Source: Xenococcaceae cyanobacterium MO_167.B27 (GTDB lineage Bacteria; Cyanobacteriota; Cyanobacteriia; Cyanobacteriales; Xenococcaceae). Taken from it: 37,291 nt of DNA. Positions 9,604 to 16,287 of this stretch are shown in pieces. The notes below the pieces were generated by a model. That model ran no database searches. It saw only the letters and a list, made by a program, of their open reading frames with translations, and was not told the DNA's origin. The DNA is taken from the NCBI GenBank assembly GCA_030065935.1, contig JASJCP010000039.1, forward strand, positions 1 through 37,291, written 5' to 3'. Position numbers and translations under genes: made by a program. Every line of letters starts with the position of its first letter. Position 1 is the first letter of the stretch.

Positions 9604-10161
9604 GATTGCTACTTATACCATTTCTATTTAAATTTGCATGACTATGGCACTGGTCGGGAGAGGAGGCTTACAAGATTATGATTTTAAGATTTAAAGGTTT
9701 ATTTGAGTACTCCCCTGCTTAAGGGATAGGGGATTCTAATAGGATGTTTCGGGAATGGTTAAAACCGATTCCCTCCACGTTTCTATTAACTGACCAGAGC
9801 TTAATTCTTTGGGGACGACTCAAAACGCCCCTAGACCGTCGGCTAAGGTCTAAGCCTAGCGCGTTCTGCTTACTTTTCGGAACTTTTACCTACTGAACGG
9901 ACTGCAACTGGGAGACTTTTCAGTAGAACCCATGTTACTATTCAGATTTCAAGGTGTGTATTACTTTGATTATACAACGGCTGAAAGTATTGCTATATAA
10001 AGATTCTGTATCTAAATCGTAACCCTATGACCCATGACTTATCCCCCTCGTTTTCATCCCTCCAGCCTGAACGGGGTGGGAATTCCCGCTCGCACTTTAA
10101 AATCATACCCTTGAGAGGGACAGAAGGGAGAAAGATTTGTAGCAACCGATTGCTCCCATTG
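9604..10161. mobile_element. Gene-free structured insert inside the taxis operon; probable IS200/IS605-type relic
   Basis: No coding frame is credible in these 558 bp. Structural elements include CCCCT(N11)AGGGG at 9712-9732, AGACC(N8)GGTCT near 9833-9850, and the palindrome GGGAATTCCC at 10078-10087. Read on the minus strand, the segment ending in the 9712-9732 hairpin and then GAGTACTCAA resembles the right end of cyanobacterial IS605-type elements. The rest could be the 3' remains of a tnpB gene and its structured RNA. Family assignment rests on recall of such ends, not on a search. A structured non-coding RNA is the alternative. Confidence 0.4.
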
Positions 10162-10524
10162 CTACTTAATCAACTGACCGACTGTTTCTTTTAACTGGGC
10201 TTCGTCTATGGGTTTAGTTAAGTAAGCATCAGCCCCGCTCATTTTGCCCCAAGTTTTATCAACTTCTGTATTTTTCGTCGAGCAAAGGACTATAGGAATA
10301 CCTTGGGTTGTAGGGTCAGCTTTGAGTTTGCGACATAGTTCAAATCCACTTAAACCAGGTAAGATTACGTCTAGAACAATTAAGTCAGGTTTGCTTCGCT
10401 TTAATCTCAGTTGCGCTTCTTCCCCACTACTAACCCCTTGTACAATTAATCCTTGATTTTCTAAGTAGTTAGTCAAAACTTGGATATCAACTAAGCTATC
10501 TTCTACTAACAGTACTTTACCCAT
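10162..10524 (-). CDS. CheY-like single-domain response regulator (PixH-like)
   Basis: A receiver-only protein of about 120 aa. Counted from the upstream ATG at 10536, the acid pocket is E12-D13, the phospho-acceptor D56 (VLDVILPG), the switch Ser/Thr S86/T87 and the invariant Lys K108 (LTKPI). The upstream ATG overlaps the stop of the PatA-like gene by 4 nt, but AAGGAG sits directly against it with no spacing. The second ATG (10524, giving MGKVLLVEDS) is 12 nt from the same ribosome site and fits the family start better, so it is chosen; 10536 remains possible. The gene is translationally coupled to the PatA-like regulator. It likely receives phosphate from the pathway's CheA. Confidence 0.9.
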   Translation of the reverse strand: MGKVLLVEDSLVDIQVLTNYLENQGLIVQGVSSGEEAQLRLKRSKPDLIVLDVILPGLSGFELCRKLKADPTTQGIPIVLCSTKNTEVDKTWGKMSGADAYLTKPIDEAQLKETVGQLIK

Positions 10525-10532
10525 TTTTATCT

Positions 10533-11750
10533 TCATCTCCTTATTGTTAGGTATTTATCTAGAATTTTAATAACTAACTCTTCTTCTATAGGTTTGGACA
10601 TAAATTCTGTGGAATTAACCATTTTGGCTCTCATTCGATCTACTAAACCATCTTTGGCTGTCAAAATTACAATCGGAACATTCTTTAAGTTGGGAGCTTT
10701 ACGCAGTTGAGAGCAAATTTCATACCCGTTAATTATCGGCATTAGTAAATCTAAAAAGATAAAATCAGGCTTTTGCTTCAACAGAGTCGCAACCACTTTC
10801 AAAGGCTCTTGGATACTAATAAAACGATAGCCTTTTTTGAGGATAATTTTCCTCATTGTTTCGCAGATTAAAGGACTATCATCAACACAAGCTACTAGAG
10901 GTTGCTGTGATAGTGGGGCTATGGCTCTTCTGGGTTTGACATCGGATGTCTTATTTTCTCGGAGTGGTTTTATGCTAATTTTAGCAGGATTTTTCGTTAG
11001 GGCGATCGCATCTAATTCCACCATTTTCACTATATACTGGGTCAACTTCACTAAATCCCAATTACTTTTAGCAGCTAACCCCCGTAAGGATAAAGTTCCA
11101 TCAATTAAAGAACTTATCTTATTAAAACTGCTTTTGGAGGTATATTTTTCCAGGATTTGTGGCTGTTGAATTACGGGAAATAAATTGGGAGAATAGGAAC
11201 TTAGTCCGGCATTTTGCCAATTTTCCCAAGCTTTGGTACTTGCTTGTAAAGTAGGTTCAATGTCCGTTAGAGGTAACAATAAACCTAGTTTGCTTCCAGG
11301 GTCGTTCGGATTCAATTCGTAAGATACTGTTTTACTGGTGTTTTGAGTATATTGAATTACATCAAAGAGAATTTCTTGAGCCACACTCTCCATTAAACTA
11401 GTTAATTGTTTCCTGTTGAGAAATTTGTTTCCTTGTAGCTGAAGTAGCACATTACACTCTTTATCTAATGAATATCCTGAAGTAATTTCTTTAAATTTTG
11501 GGTCTTGAATGTTGGGACAGAATAAGTCCATATATCTTTGCCAACGCTCTTGGAAATTACTCCCGCCAGTAAACCAACTCAAACGCCCGACGCGATAATT
11601 TAAAATCCATCTTAAACCACTATTAGTATGAACTTTTAGACTACCGCTTAAGCTTTTCCGTTTAATTTCTAATAAGCAGTTTTGTAGCACTTTAATAGAA
11701 GATGTTTCATTTATTTCATGATAGATCAGCTTGGCTTTCAATTCTTGCAT
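10533..11750 (-). CDS. PatA-like response regulator (PixG-like)
   Basis: This 405-aa protein has an N-terminal PatA/DUF4388-type region (about 15-260; SLSGSLKVHTNSGLRWILNYRVGRLSW) and a C-terminal receiver domain (about 283-402). Receiver residues are D290/D291, phospho-acceptor D334 (FLDLLMP) and K386 (MSKPIEE). It is the first gene of the operon PatA-like, CheY, CheW, MCP, the same order as pixGHIJ. In those systems the PatA-type regulator is the effector linking CheA phosphorylation to motility. ATG 11750 is the start. Its stop overlaps the following cheY frame by 4 nt. Confidence 0.92.
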   Translation of the reverse strand: MQELKAKLIYHEINETSSIKVLQNCLLEIKRKSLSGSLKVHTNSGLRWILNYRVGRLSWFTGGSNFQERWQRYMDLFCPNIQDPKFKEITSGYSLDKECNVLLQLQGNKFLNRKQLTSLMESVAQEILFDVIQYTQNTSKTVSYELNPNDPGSKLGLLLPLTDIEPTLQASTKAWENWQNAGLSSYSPNLFPVIQQPQILEKYTSKSSFNKISSLIDGTLSLRGLAAKSNWDLVKLTQYIVKMVELDAIALTKNPAKISIKPLRENKTSDVKPRRAIAPLSQQPLVACVDDSPLICETMRKIILKKGYRFISIQEPLKVVATLLKQKPDFIFLDLLMPIINGYEICSQLRKAPNLKNVPIVILTAKDGLVDRMRAKMVNSTEFMSKPIEEELVIKILDKYLTIRR

Positions 11751-12268
11751 TATGATGTTTCATCCCCTTATATATTTCCCCTAGAATTAACAAAATTTAA
11801 CTCTAGAAAAATTCCATATTGATTGTGATTTTGTAGTAAAAAGTCATCTTTTACCTGAATGTTTTACTTACTTTATAATCCCAAAAAATGTGGCACAGTC
11901 TCCAAGAATTTTCTTGTTAGCTTAAAAATGAACAATTTATTGCCTGGGGAAGATATAACTTGTGAATATTAAGTAAGCTGAATTTTATAGTTTTTTATTA
12001 TTATCACTCCCTAGAATATAGCAACTAAAAGTTACATCAGATTAAATTTTTATCAAGATTTTGTATCTATTTTGTTAACTCGGGGACTGGGGGAATTGGG
12101 GATTGGGGAGACCAACACTCGTCGCTTCGCGAGTGGGGAATTGGGGAATTAGGGAATTAGGGAATTAGGGAATTAGGGAATTGGGGTTGATTATTATTAC
12201 TTATTACTTCTGAGTCCTTCATCCAGAATCCAGAATCCTTCCTCACTCCTCATCCTTCATTTTTTTTC
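11751..12268. other. Spacer upstream of the taxis operon and of prxII
   Basis: No gene is seen. A near-perfect dyad CTAGAATTAA-CAAAAT-TTAACTCTAG (11781-11806) lies 31-56 bp upstream of the PatA-like start and could be an operator. A stem CACTCG/CGAGTG with TCGCTTCG between (about 12117-12136) is a copy of a motif seen inverted near 4456-4482. It runs straight into six tandem 8-bp units GGGAATT(A/G) at 12136-12183. Confidence 0.5.
12136..12183. repeat. Tandem 8-bp repeat, six units
   Basis: Units read GGGAATTG, four times GGGAATTA, then GGGAATTG. Variable short repeats like this are common in cyanobacterial spacers and often vary in copy number between strains. Confidence 0.85.
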
Positions 12269-12298
12269 TTGACAACTCATAGTCGTTATGAGTATGAT
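12269..12298 (+). promoter_or_regulatory. Promoter of prxII with a dyad operator in the spacer
   Basis: TTGACA (12269-12274) and TATGAT (12293-12298) are spaced by 18 bp. The spacer is filled by the perfect inverted repeat ACTCATA-GTCGT-TATGAGT (12275-12293), so a dimeric regulator bound there would cover both elements. The regulator is not in the window's immediate neighbourhood. Confidence 0.6.
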
Positions 12299-12351
12299 TA
12301 ATTTAACGAACTGGAAATGAGTACAACTTAGACTAAAAATAAGCAACAACT

Positions 12352-12879
12352 ATGAAAGACAAAGTACCCGACGTAGTATTTAAAACTAGAGTGCGTGATG
12401 AATCTGTAGAAGGACCTAACCCTTTCCGTTGGCAAGACCGCACCACCGCAGAAATTTTTGGCGGAAAAAAAATTGTCTTGTTTGCTCTTCCTGGGGCATT
12501 TACCCCCACTTGTTCATCGACTCATCTACCCCGTTACGAAGAACTATACGATGAAATTAAAGCTCTAGGTGTAGATGAAGTGATATGTCTTTCAGTGAAT
12601 GATGCCTTTGTCATGTTCCAATGGGGGAAACAGCAAGGAGTGAAAAATATATTCTTGCTCCCCGATGGTAGCGGAGAATTCACCCGTAAAATGGGGATGC
12701 TGGTTAATAAAGACAATCTTGGTTTTGGAATGCGATCATGGCGTTACTCAATGGTAGTAGATGACATGAAGATTGAAAAAATGTTTATCGAACCAGACTT
12801 CGGCGATAATTGTCCTACGGATCCTTTTGAAGTATCCGATGCTGACACGATGTTGGCTTACTTAAAAGGAAGTAAATAA
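12352..12879 (+). CDS. Type II peroxiredoxin (Prx5 family)
   Basis: A 175-aa thioredoxin-fold peroxidase that reduces H2O2 and organic peroxides using glutathione, glutaredoxin or thioredoxin. The peroxidatic motif [14 protein letters not shown] places C54 as the attacking Cys. C79 (VICLSVND) is 25 residues later, the spacing of plant PrxII resolving Cys. C154 is extra. There is no fused glutaredoxin domain and no signal peptide, so it acts in the cytosol. The promoter upstream has a dyad between -35 and -10. The gene opens a block of oxidative-stress genes (sodC, ZIP, Dps, gor). ATG 12352 is the first Met of the conserved domain; no strong ribosome site is visible. Confidence 0.95.
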   Translation: MKDKVPDVVFKTRVRDESVEGPNPFRWQDRTTAEIFGGKKIVLFALPGAFTPTCSSTHLPRYEELYDEIKALGVDEVICLSVNDAFVMFQWGKQQGVKNIFLLPDGSGEFTRKMGMLVNKDNLGFGMRSWRYSMVVDDMKIEKMFIEPDFGDNCPTDPFEVSDADTMLAYLKGSK

Positions 12880-12900
12880 AACTAAACTGTTTCCTAGTTG

Positions 12901-12982
12901 ACACAATTATAGAGAACGAACATTTTACCCGTAAAATCATAACCATATTTCGTTCTCTAGCCAAAGGATTAGATAATTGTGT
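12901..12982 (+). promoter_or_regulatory. Nested inverted repeats folding the sodC leader and start codon
   Basis: Three arms nest in 82 nt between prxII and sodC. The outer arm ACACAATTAT (12901-12910) pairs with ATAATTGTGT (12973-12982), which contains the GTG start of sodC. The middle arm TAGAGAACGAA (12910-12920) pairs with TTCGTTCTCTA (12949-12959). The inner ATTTTAC-CC-GTAAAAT covers 12922-12937. The middle stem could also terminate prxII transcription. The ribosome site AAAGGA (12963-12968) lies in the unpaired part. Confidence 0.55.
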
Positions 12983-13512
12983 GGAAACGTAGCATCTTAA
13001 TTGCGATCGCCATAATTGCATTGTTAGCCTATCCCAATATTGCATCAGAAAAAAGCCTAACTGTAAAGATCAACTTAACTGATATCACGGGAATAGGGGA
13101 AGAAGTAGGCAACATAAAGTTAGAAGATACAAAGTACGGTTTGTTGCTTACCCCCGATTTATCCCAACTCAACTCAGGAATTCACGGCTTTCATATCCAT
13201 CAAAACCCAGATTGTCGTGGAGCAGCAAAAGAAGACAAAATTGTCCCAGGACTAGCAGCAGGGGGACATTATGACCCCAAGAAAACAGGAAGCCATCAAG
13301 GTCCTTACGGAAAGGGTCATTTAGGTGATTTACCGCCACTGTTTGTCGCCCAAGATGGGACAGCAACTACCCCTGTACTAGCACCAAGACTCGAAAAATC
13401 TGATGTAAAAGGACATTCTGTAATAGTGCATCTGATGGGAGATAACTTCTCTGATGAGCCTAAACTTCTTGGTGGTGGTGGTGCGAGGTTAGCCTGTGGC
13501 GTAATTAAATAA
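12979..13512 (+). CDS. sodC: Periplasmic Cu/Zn superoxide dismutase
   Basis: A 177-aa secreted superoxide dismutase. It starts at GTG 12979, 10 nt after AAAGGA. Residues 1-23 form a signal peptide (MWKRSILIAIAIIALLAYPNIA). Copper ligands are H72 and H74 (GFHIH), bridging H97 (GGHYDP) and H151 (VIVH). Zinc ligands are H97, H106, H114 and D117 (GHLGD). C79 and C173 (RLACGVI) form the conserved disulfide. The terminal LGGGGARLACGVI block is standard for bacterial SodC. It converts periplasmic superoxide to H2O2. The ZIP transporter follows after 21 bp, probably in the same transcript. Confidence 0.95.
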   Translation: MWKRSILIAIAIIALLAYPNIASEKSLTVKINLTDITGIGEEVGNIKLEDTKYGLLLTPDLSQLNSGIHGFHIHQNPDCRGAAKEDKIVPGLAAGGHYDPKKTGSHQGPYGKGHLGDLPPLFVAQDGTATTPVLAPRLEKSDVKGHSVIVHLMGDNFSDEPKLLGGGGARLACGVIK

Positions 13513-13533
13513 TCTTGACCCTCTAATAGCCTT

Positions 13534-14301
13534 ATGAACCAAACTATTTATCTAGGATTTATTGCTAGTTTACTCGCTGGTATGGGTACAGCAGTAGGTG
13601 CTTTACCAATTTTGTTCACTACCAAGTTAGAAAAACAATGGCAAAGCATACTTCTGGGTATTGGCGGTGGTGTAATGCTAGCAGCCACTATTTTTTCCTT
13701 GATTATTCCGGGGTTAGAAGCTGCCATATCCCTAGGATATTCTTCAAAGCAATCTGCTTTAATTATAAGTATCGGGATTATCTTGGGTGCTGGACTGCTG
13801 TGGCTCATTCACAACAACTTTCCTCACGAAAACTTTAACCAGGGTCAAGAAGGCAAGATTACTGAAAATTTCCAACGTATTTGGTTATTTGTCTTAGCCA
13901 TTACTCTCCACAACTTTCCTGAAGGTTTAGCCGTGGGAGTAGGTTTCGGAAATGGTGAGGGTTTACCTCTAGCGATGGGAATTGGCTTACAAAATATGCC
14001 CGAAGGGTTAGTAGTTGCTCTAGCATTAAGAGAGTTAGAGTATTCTGTCGCCTATGCTTTTGGTGTTTCTCTGCTCACTGGTTTAGTAGAACCTTTTGGG
14101 GGTATGGTAGGTGCTAGTGTTGTTAGTTTTGGTCAAAGCTTTTTACCTTGGGGAATGGCAATAGCAGCAGGAGCTATGTTGTTTGTCATAGTGGATGAAA
14201 TCATCCCAGAGATAGACAGAGAAAGTATTACTCAGGAAGGAACATTAGGAATTATGTCAGGGTTTGTCACGATGATGTTTTTAGACATTGCTTTTAGTTA
14301 A
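13534..14301 (+). CDS. ZIP-family divalent metal transporter
   Basis: A 255-aa inner-membrane protein with about eight hydrophobic spans. ZIP signature residues are HNFPEGLA (126-133) and QNMPEG (153-158), which form the metal site in helices 4 and 5, plus VEPFGG (185-190) and VDEIIPE (220-226). The loop between spans 3 and 4 (NNFPHENFNQGQEG) has two His. ZIP proteins move Zn2+, Fe2+ or Mn2+ into the cytosol; the exact metal cannot be read from sequence. Its coupling to sodC (21 bp) and position before dps suggest supply or balancing of metals during oxidative stress. Confidence 0.93.
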   Translation: MNQTIYLGFIASLLAGMGTAVGALPILFTTKLEKQWQSILLGIGGGVMLAATIFSLIIPGLEAAISLGYSSKQSALIISIGIILGAGLLWLIHNNFPHENFNQGQEGKITENFQRIWLFVLAITLHNFPEGLAVGVGFGNGEGLPLAMGIGLQNMPEGLVVALALRELEYSVAYAFGVSLLTGLVEPFGGMVGASVVSFGQSFLPWGMAIAAGAMLFVIVDEIIPEIDRESITQEGTLGIMSGFVTMMFLDIAFS

Positions 14302-14311
14302 TTGATGACAA

Positions 14312-14351
14312 GTTGATTGTTGAAAAGCGAATTGCGCTCTTGTTGATTGTT
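14312..14351 (+). promoter_or_regulatory. Direct repeats GTTGATTGTT upstream of dps
   Basis: GTTGATTGTT occurs at 14312-14321 and 14342-14351, 30 bp apart (about three helical turns), on either side of AGCGAATTGCGCT. The pair lies 44-83 bp before the dps start and could bind a regulator twice on one DNA face. Confidence 0.4.
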
Positions 14352-14394
14352 TCTAAAATTAGTCCAACTTACCTTAAATAAGGAGAATCTAAAC

Positions 14395-14898
14395 ATGGTT
14401 GCAACACCTGCTAAACAAAAACTCTATGATACTCGCATTGATATCGCTGAGGATATTCGTCTTAAAGTTATTAATACTTTAAACCAGACTTTAGCTGCTA
14501 CCTTAGACCTCAAAACTCAAACTAAGCAAGCTCACTGGAATGTCAAAGGTACTGATTTCTATCAGTTACATGAGTTGTTTGACGAAATGGCTGGAGAATT
14601 AGAAGAATATGTAGATATGGTGGCAGAAAGGGTTACAGCCCTTGGTGGTACAGCTTTAGGTACAGCCCGTATTGCAGCAGCAGAGTCTATCTTACCTGAA
14701 TATCTTTTGGATGTAGTGGGTGGTATAGAACACATTACAGCTTTAGCCGATCGCTATTCTGTCTATGGTAAGCACGTTAGAGAAGCAATTGATATTACCG
14801 ATGATCTAGGGGATGCTGATACCGCAGATATGTACACCGAAATTTCTCGCACTATTGACAAACGTCTCTGGTTCTTAGAAGCGCATTTAGTTAAATAA
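14395..14898 (+). CDS. dps: Dps-family DNA-protecting ferritin
   Basis: The start is ATG 14395, preceded by TAAGGAG with 9-nt spacing; the frame is open further upstream but without a ribosome site. The 167-aa protein is a four-helix Dps. Ferroxidase residues H47 (AHWNVKG), H59 (LHELF), D74 and E78 (YVDMVAE) have the same spacing (12, 15, 4) as the intersubunit site of known Dps proteins. Dps dodecamers oxidise Fe2+ with H2O2, store the iron and shield DNA, which removes Fenton reagents. It sits in the oxidative-stress block after the ZIP transporter, with its own upstream direct repeats. Confidence 0.95.
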   Translation: MVATPAKQKLYDTRIDIAEDIRLKVINTLNQTLAATLDLKTQTKQAHWNVKGTDFYQLHELFDEMAGELEEYVDMVAERVTALGGTALGTARIAAAESILPEYLLDVVGGIEHITALADRYSVYGKHVREAIDITDDLGDADTADMYTEISRTIDKRLWFLEAHLVK

Positions 14899-14923
14899 AT
14901 CTTGTGTTTTCTAGGATTTGATT

Positions 14924-15274
14924 GTAAGCTTTGCAATGCCCACCCGAAAGAGATAATCATTATGGCAGATACTAAAGGTGCAGATGCAGTAGATCAGGCG
15001 ATCGCCGAAGGACTCGATCTTGATGGTTCACCCATTCCAGCAAATAAACTGGAACTATATAATAAGGTGATGGCGTTAGAAGCAGGAAGACAAAGAAGCG
15101 GTGTTACTAATACAATGCGCTCTCGTATAGTTCGTATTGGTGCAAAGCATATTTCTCAAGAGGAATTAAACCAAATGCTATTAGATGCAGACTTTCCCCC
15201 TCTGAAAGAGAAAGAAATCGCTTTTTATTACGGCGGGAAGTAATTGATCTTAAGGTGGGCATTGCAAAGCTTAC
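14924..15274. repeat. Perfect 21-bp inverted repeats framing one small gene
   Basis: The arm at 14924-14944 (GTAAGCTTTGCAATGCCCAC plus C) is the exact reverse complement of 15254-15274. Between them lies just one gene with its ribosome site. The match stops sharply at both ends. In RNA the arms would join the 5' and 3' ends of the gene's message; in DNA they look like terminal repeats of a 351-bp cassette. Confidence 0.9.
14962..15243 (+). CDS. Small conserved cyanobacterial protein of unknown function
   Basis: A 93-aa acidic, soluble protein starting MADTKGADAVDQAIAEGLD. ATG 14962 is chosen because GAAAGAGA precedes it and the sequence upstream of it includes the 21-bp repeat arm. The middle has LEAGRQRSGVTNTMRSRIVRIGAKHISQEELNQMLLDADFPPLKEKEIAFYYGG, which looks like a small helical fold. 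I believe it belongs to a cyanobacterial domain of unknown function (possibly the DUF4090 type), but that is recall and not verified. It follows dps by 63 bp and is framed by perfect inverted repeats. Confidence 0.8.
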   Translation: MADTKGADAVDQAIAEGLDLDGSPIPANKLELYNKVMALEAGRQRSGVTNTMRSRIVRIGAKHISQEELNQMLLDADFPPLKEKEIAFYYGGK

Positions 15275-15565
15275 TTGAATACTCTCTACCAAGCCAGTAG
15301 GTTGGGTTGAAGCATAAAACCCAACCACAACAAAACAGGACTCAGATGTATCTTTAATAACTATCTGCCCAATACTCCGCCGTAAAATAAATTTGATGAG
15401 TCAAAGAATCAAGTCTATTGAAATAGACTAGAGGCTTTATTATTAGTGGGGTTGAACCGACTTACTATAGGAGATGGGTCAATTAATTTCCTGGCAGATC
15501 GTTATTAAGTTATTGTCTCACCTTAACTTTAATAAGATCTTGCAATAACGGAAAATCTTGAGCAA
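15244..15565. other. Spacer between the framed gene and the toxin-antitoxin pair
   Basis: No gene is seen. It contains the downstream 21-bp arm, a strong hairpin GGTTGGGTT(N9)AACCCAACC (15300-15326) likely to end the dps/small-gene transcript, and a second stem AGTCTATT-GA-AATAGACT (15412-15429) near the 3' end of mazF. Confidence 0.6.
15300..15326 (+). terminator. Hairpin terminator after the small conserved gene
   Basis: A 9-bp perfect stem GGTTGGGTT/AACCCAACC with a 9-nt loop, 57 bp after the stop. It is followed by ACAACAAAACAGG, not a T run, so intrinsic termination would be weak. Confidence 0.45.
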
Positions 15566-15919
15566 TCATAAACTATATCCCAAAGTCAACAAAACCACAT
15601 TTTCTAACTGAGCGATTGTTGCGGGGCGTAATTGACCTAATTTACGAATCAAGCGGGTTTTATCTAGTACCCGTAATTGAAAACACAAGGCAACAGAATC
15701 ATGAAGTAAGCCCCCCTCTCCTTTTTGAATTGCTAAACAAATTGGCAAAGAGGCACGACGCTGGTTAGTAGTAAGAGGAATAGTAATAATAGTGGTGGAA
15801 AACTGGGAGACTACATCATTTTGAAAGATAATAACTGGGCGTATCCCTGCTTGTTCAGAACCTTGAGTAGGATTTAAGTCAGCCAGCCATACATCACCTC
15901 GCTTAAAAGCATCACTCAT
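15566..15919 (-). CDS. MazF/PemK-type toxin (endoribonuclease)
   Basis: A 117-aa protein with the MazF N-terminal signature KRGDVWLADLNPTQGSEQAGIRPVIIFQND, then TIITIPLTTN, the fold of sequence-specific mRNA interferases. The Arg in GIRPV and Thr in IPLTT are the residues that usually act in catalysis. The start codon overlaps the antitoxin stop by 4 nt (ATGA at 15916-15919), so translation is coupled. It is a chromosomal type II toxin lying between the stress genes and gor. Confidence 0.92.
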   Translation of the reverse strand: MSDAFKRGDVWLADLNPTQGSEQAGIRPVIIFQNDVVSQFSTTIITIPLTTNQRRASLPICLAIQKGEGGLLHDSVALCFQLRVLDKTRLIRKLGQLRPATIAQLENVVLLTLGYSL

Positions 15920-16152
15920 GAACGATCTTCGCTCTCTAACATTGCTGCATAATCATTTATCCCTGCTTCAGCCATAGCTCGATCTTCCTCAGCAAATTCT
16001 GTAGCAAGACTAGCTAATTGACTCGGATCGATAGAATTAACAGGATATTTATCTCGAAACTTCAAAAAGGCGATAAAATCAGCAACTTGCTGAAGTTGAG
16101 AGGAAGTAAGATTATCGATATCTTTTTTAATTGCTTCGTAGCTAATTGCCAT
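15916..16152 (-). CDS. Antitoxin partner of the MazF-like toxin
   Basis: A 78-aa protein with an N-terminal helical region MAISYEAIKKDIDNLTSSQLQQVADFIAFLKFRDKY, resembling DUF2281/VapB-like antitoxins, and an acidic, probably disordered tail (EEDRAMAEAGINDYAAMLESEDRS) that would wrap the toxin. It is encoded before the toxin with a 4-nt overlap. Such antitoxins usually repress their own promoter; a candidate dyad is upstream at 16168-16186. Confidence 0.85.
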   Translation of the reverse strand: MAISYEAIKKDIDNLTSSQLQQVADFIAFLKFRDKYPVNSIDPSQLASLATEFAEEDRAMAEAGINDYAAMLESEDRS

Positions 16153-16167
16153 AGTAAAGAGGTTAAG

Positions 16168-16186
16168 ATAACTTTTAGACAGTTAT
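16168..16186 (-). promoter_or_regulatory. Candidate autoregulatory operator of the toxin-antitoxin pair
   Basis: ATAACT-TTTAGAC-AGTTAT is a perfect 6-bp dyad, 16-34 bp upstream of the antitoxin ATG, the usual place for antitoxin binding. Confidence 0.35.
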
Positions 16187-16287
16187 TTCTATCCTAAATT
16201 ACTATCAAAATCCTAAGCTCAATAACAATATTTAGGAAATATTTAATTCAAATCAGTATTTATTTTTACTTTAAGGAGACATATATT

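Noticed and set aside
12136-12183. CRISPR-like array
   Set aside because: The 8-bp units are contiguous with no spacers, so this is a simple tandem repeat. No cas gene is nearby, and no other array is visible in the window.
15107-15328. Minus-strand frame overlapping the small conserved gene
   Set aside because: It runs through the inverted-repeat arm and the terminator hairpin, and codes a low-complexity sequence. The plus-strand gene has the ribosome site.
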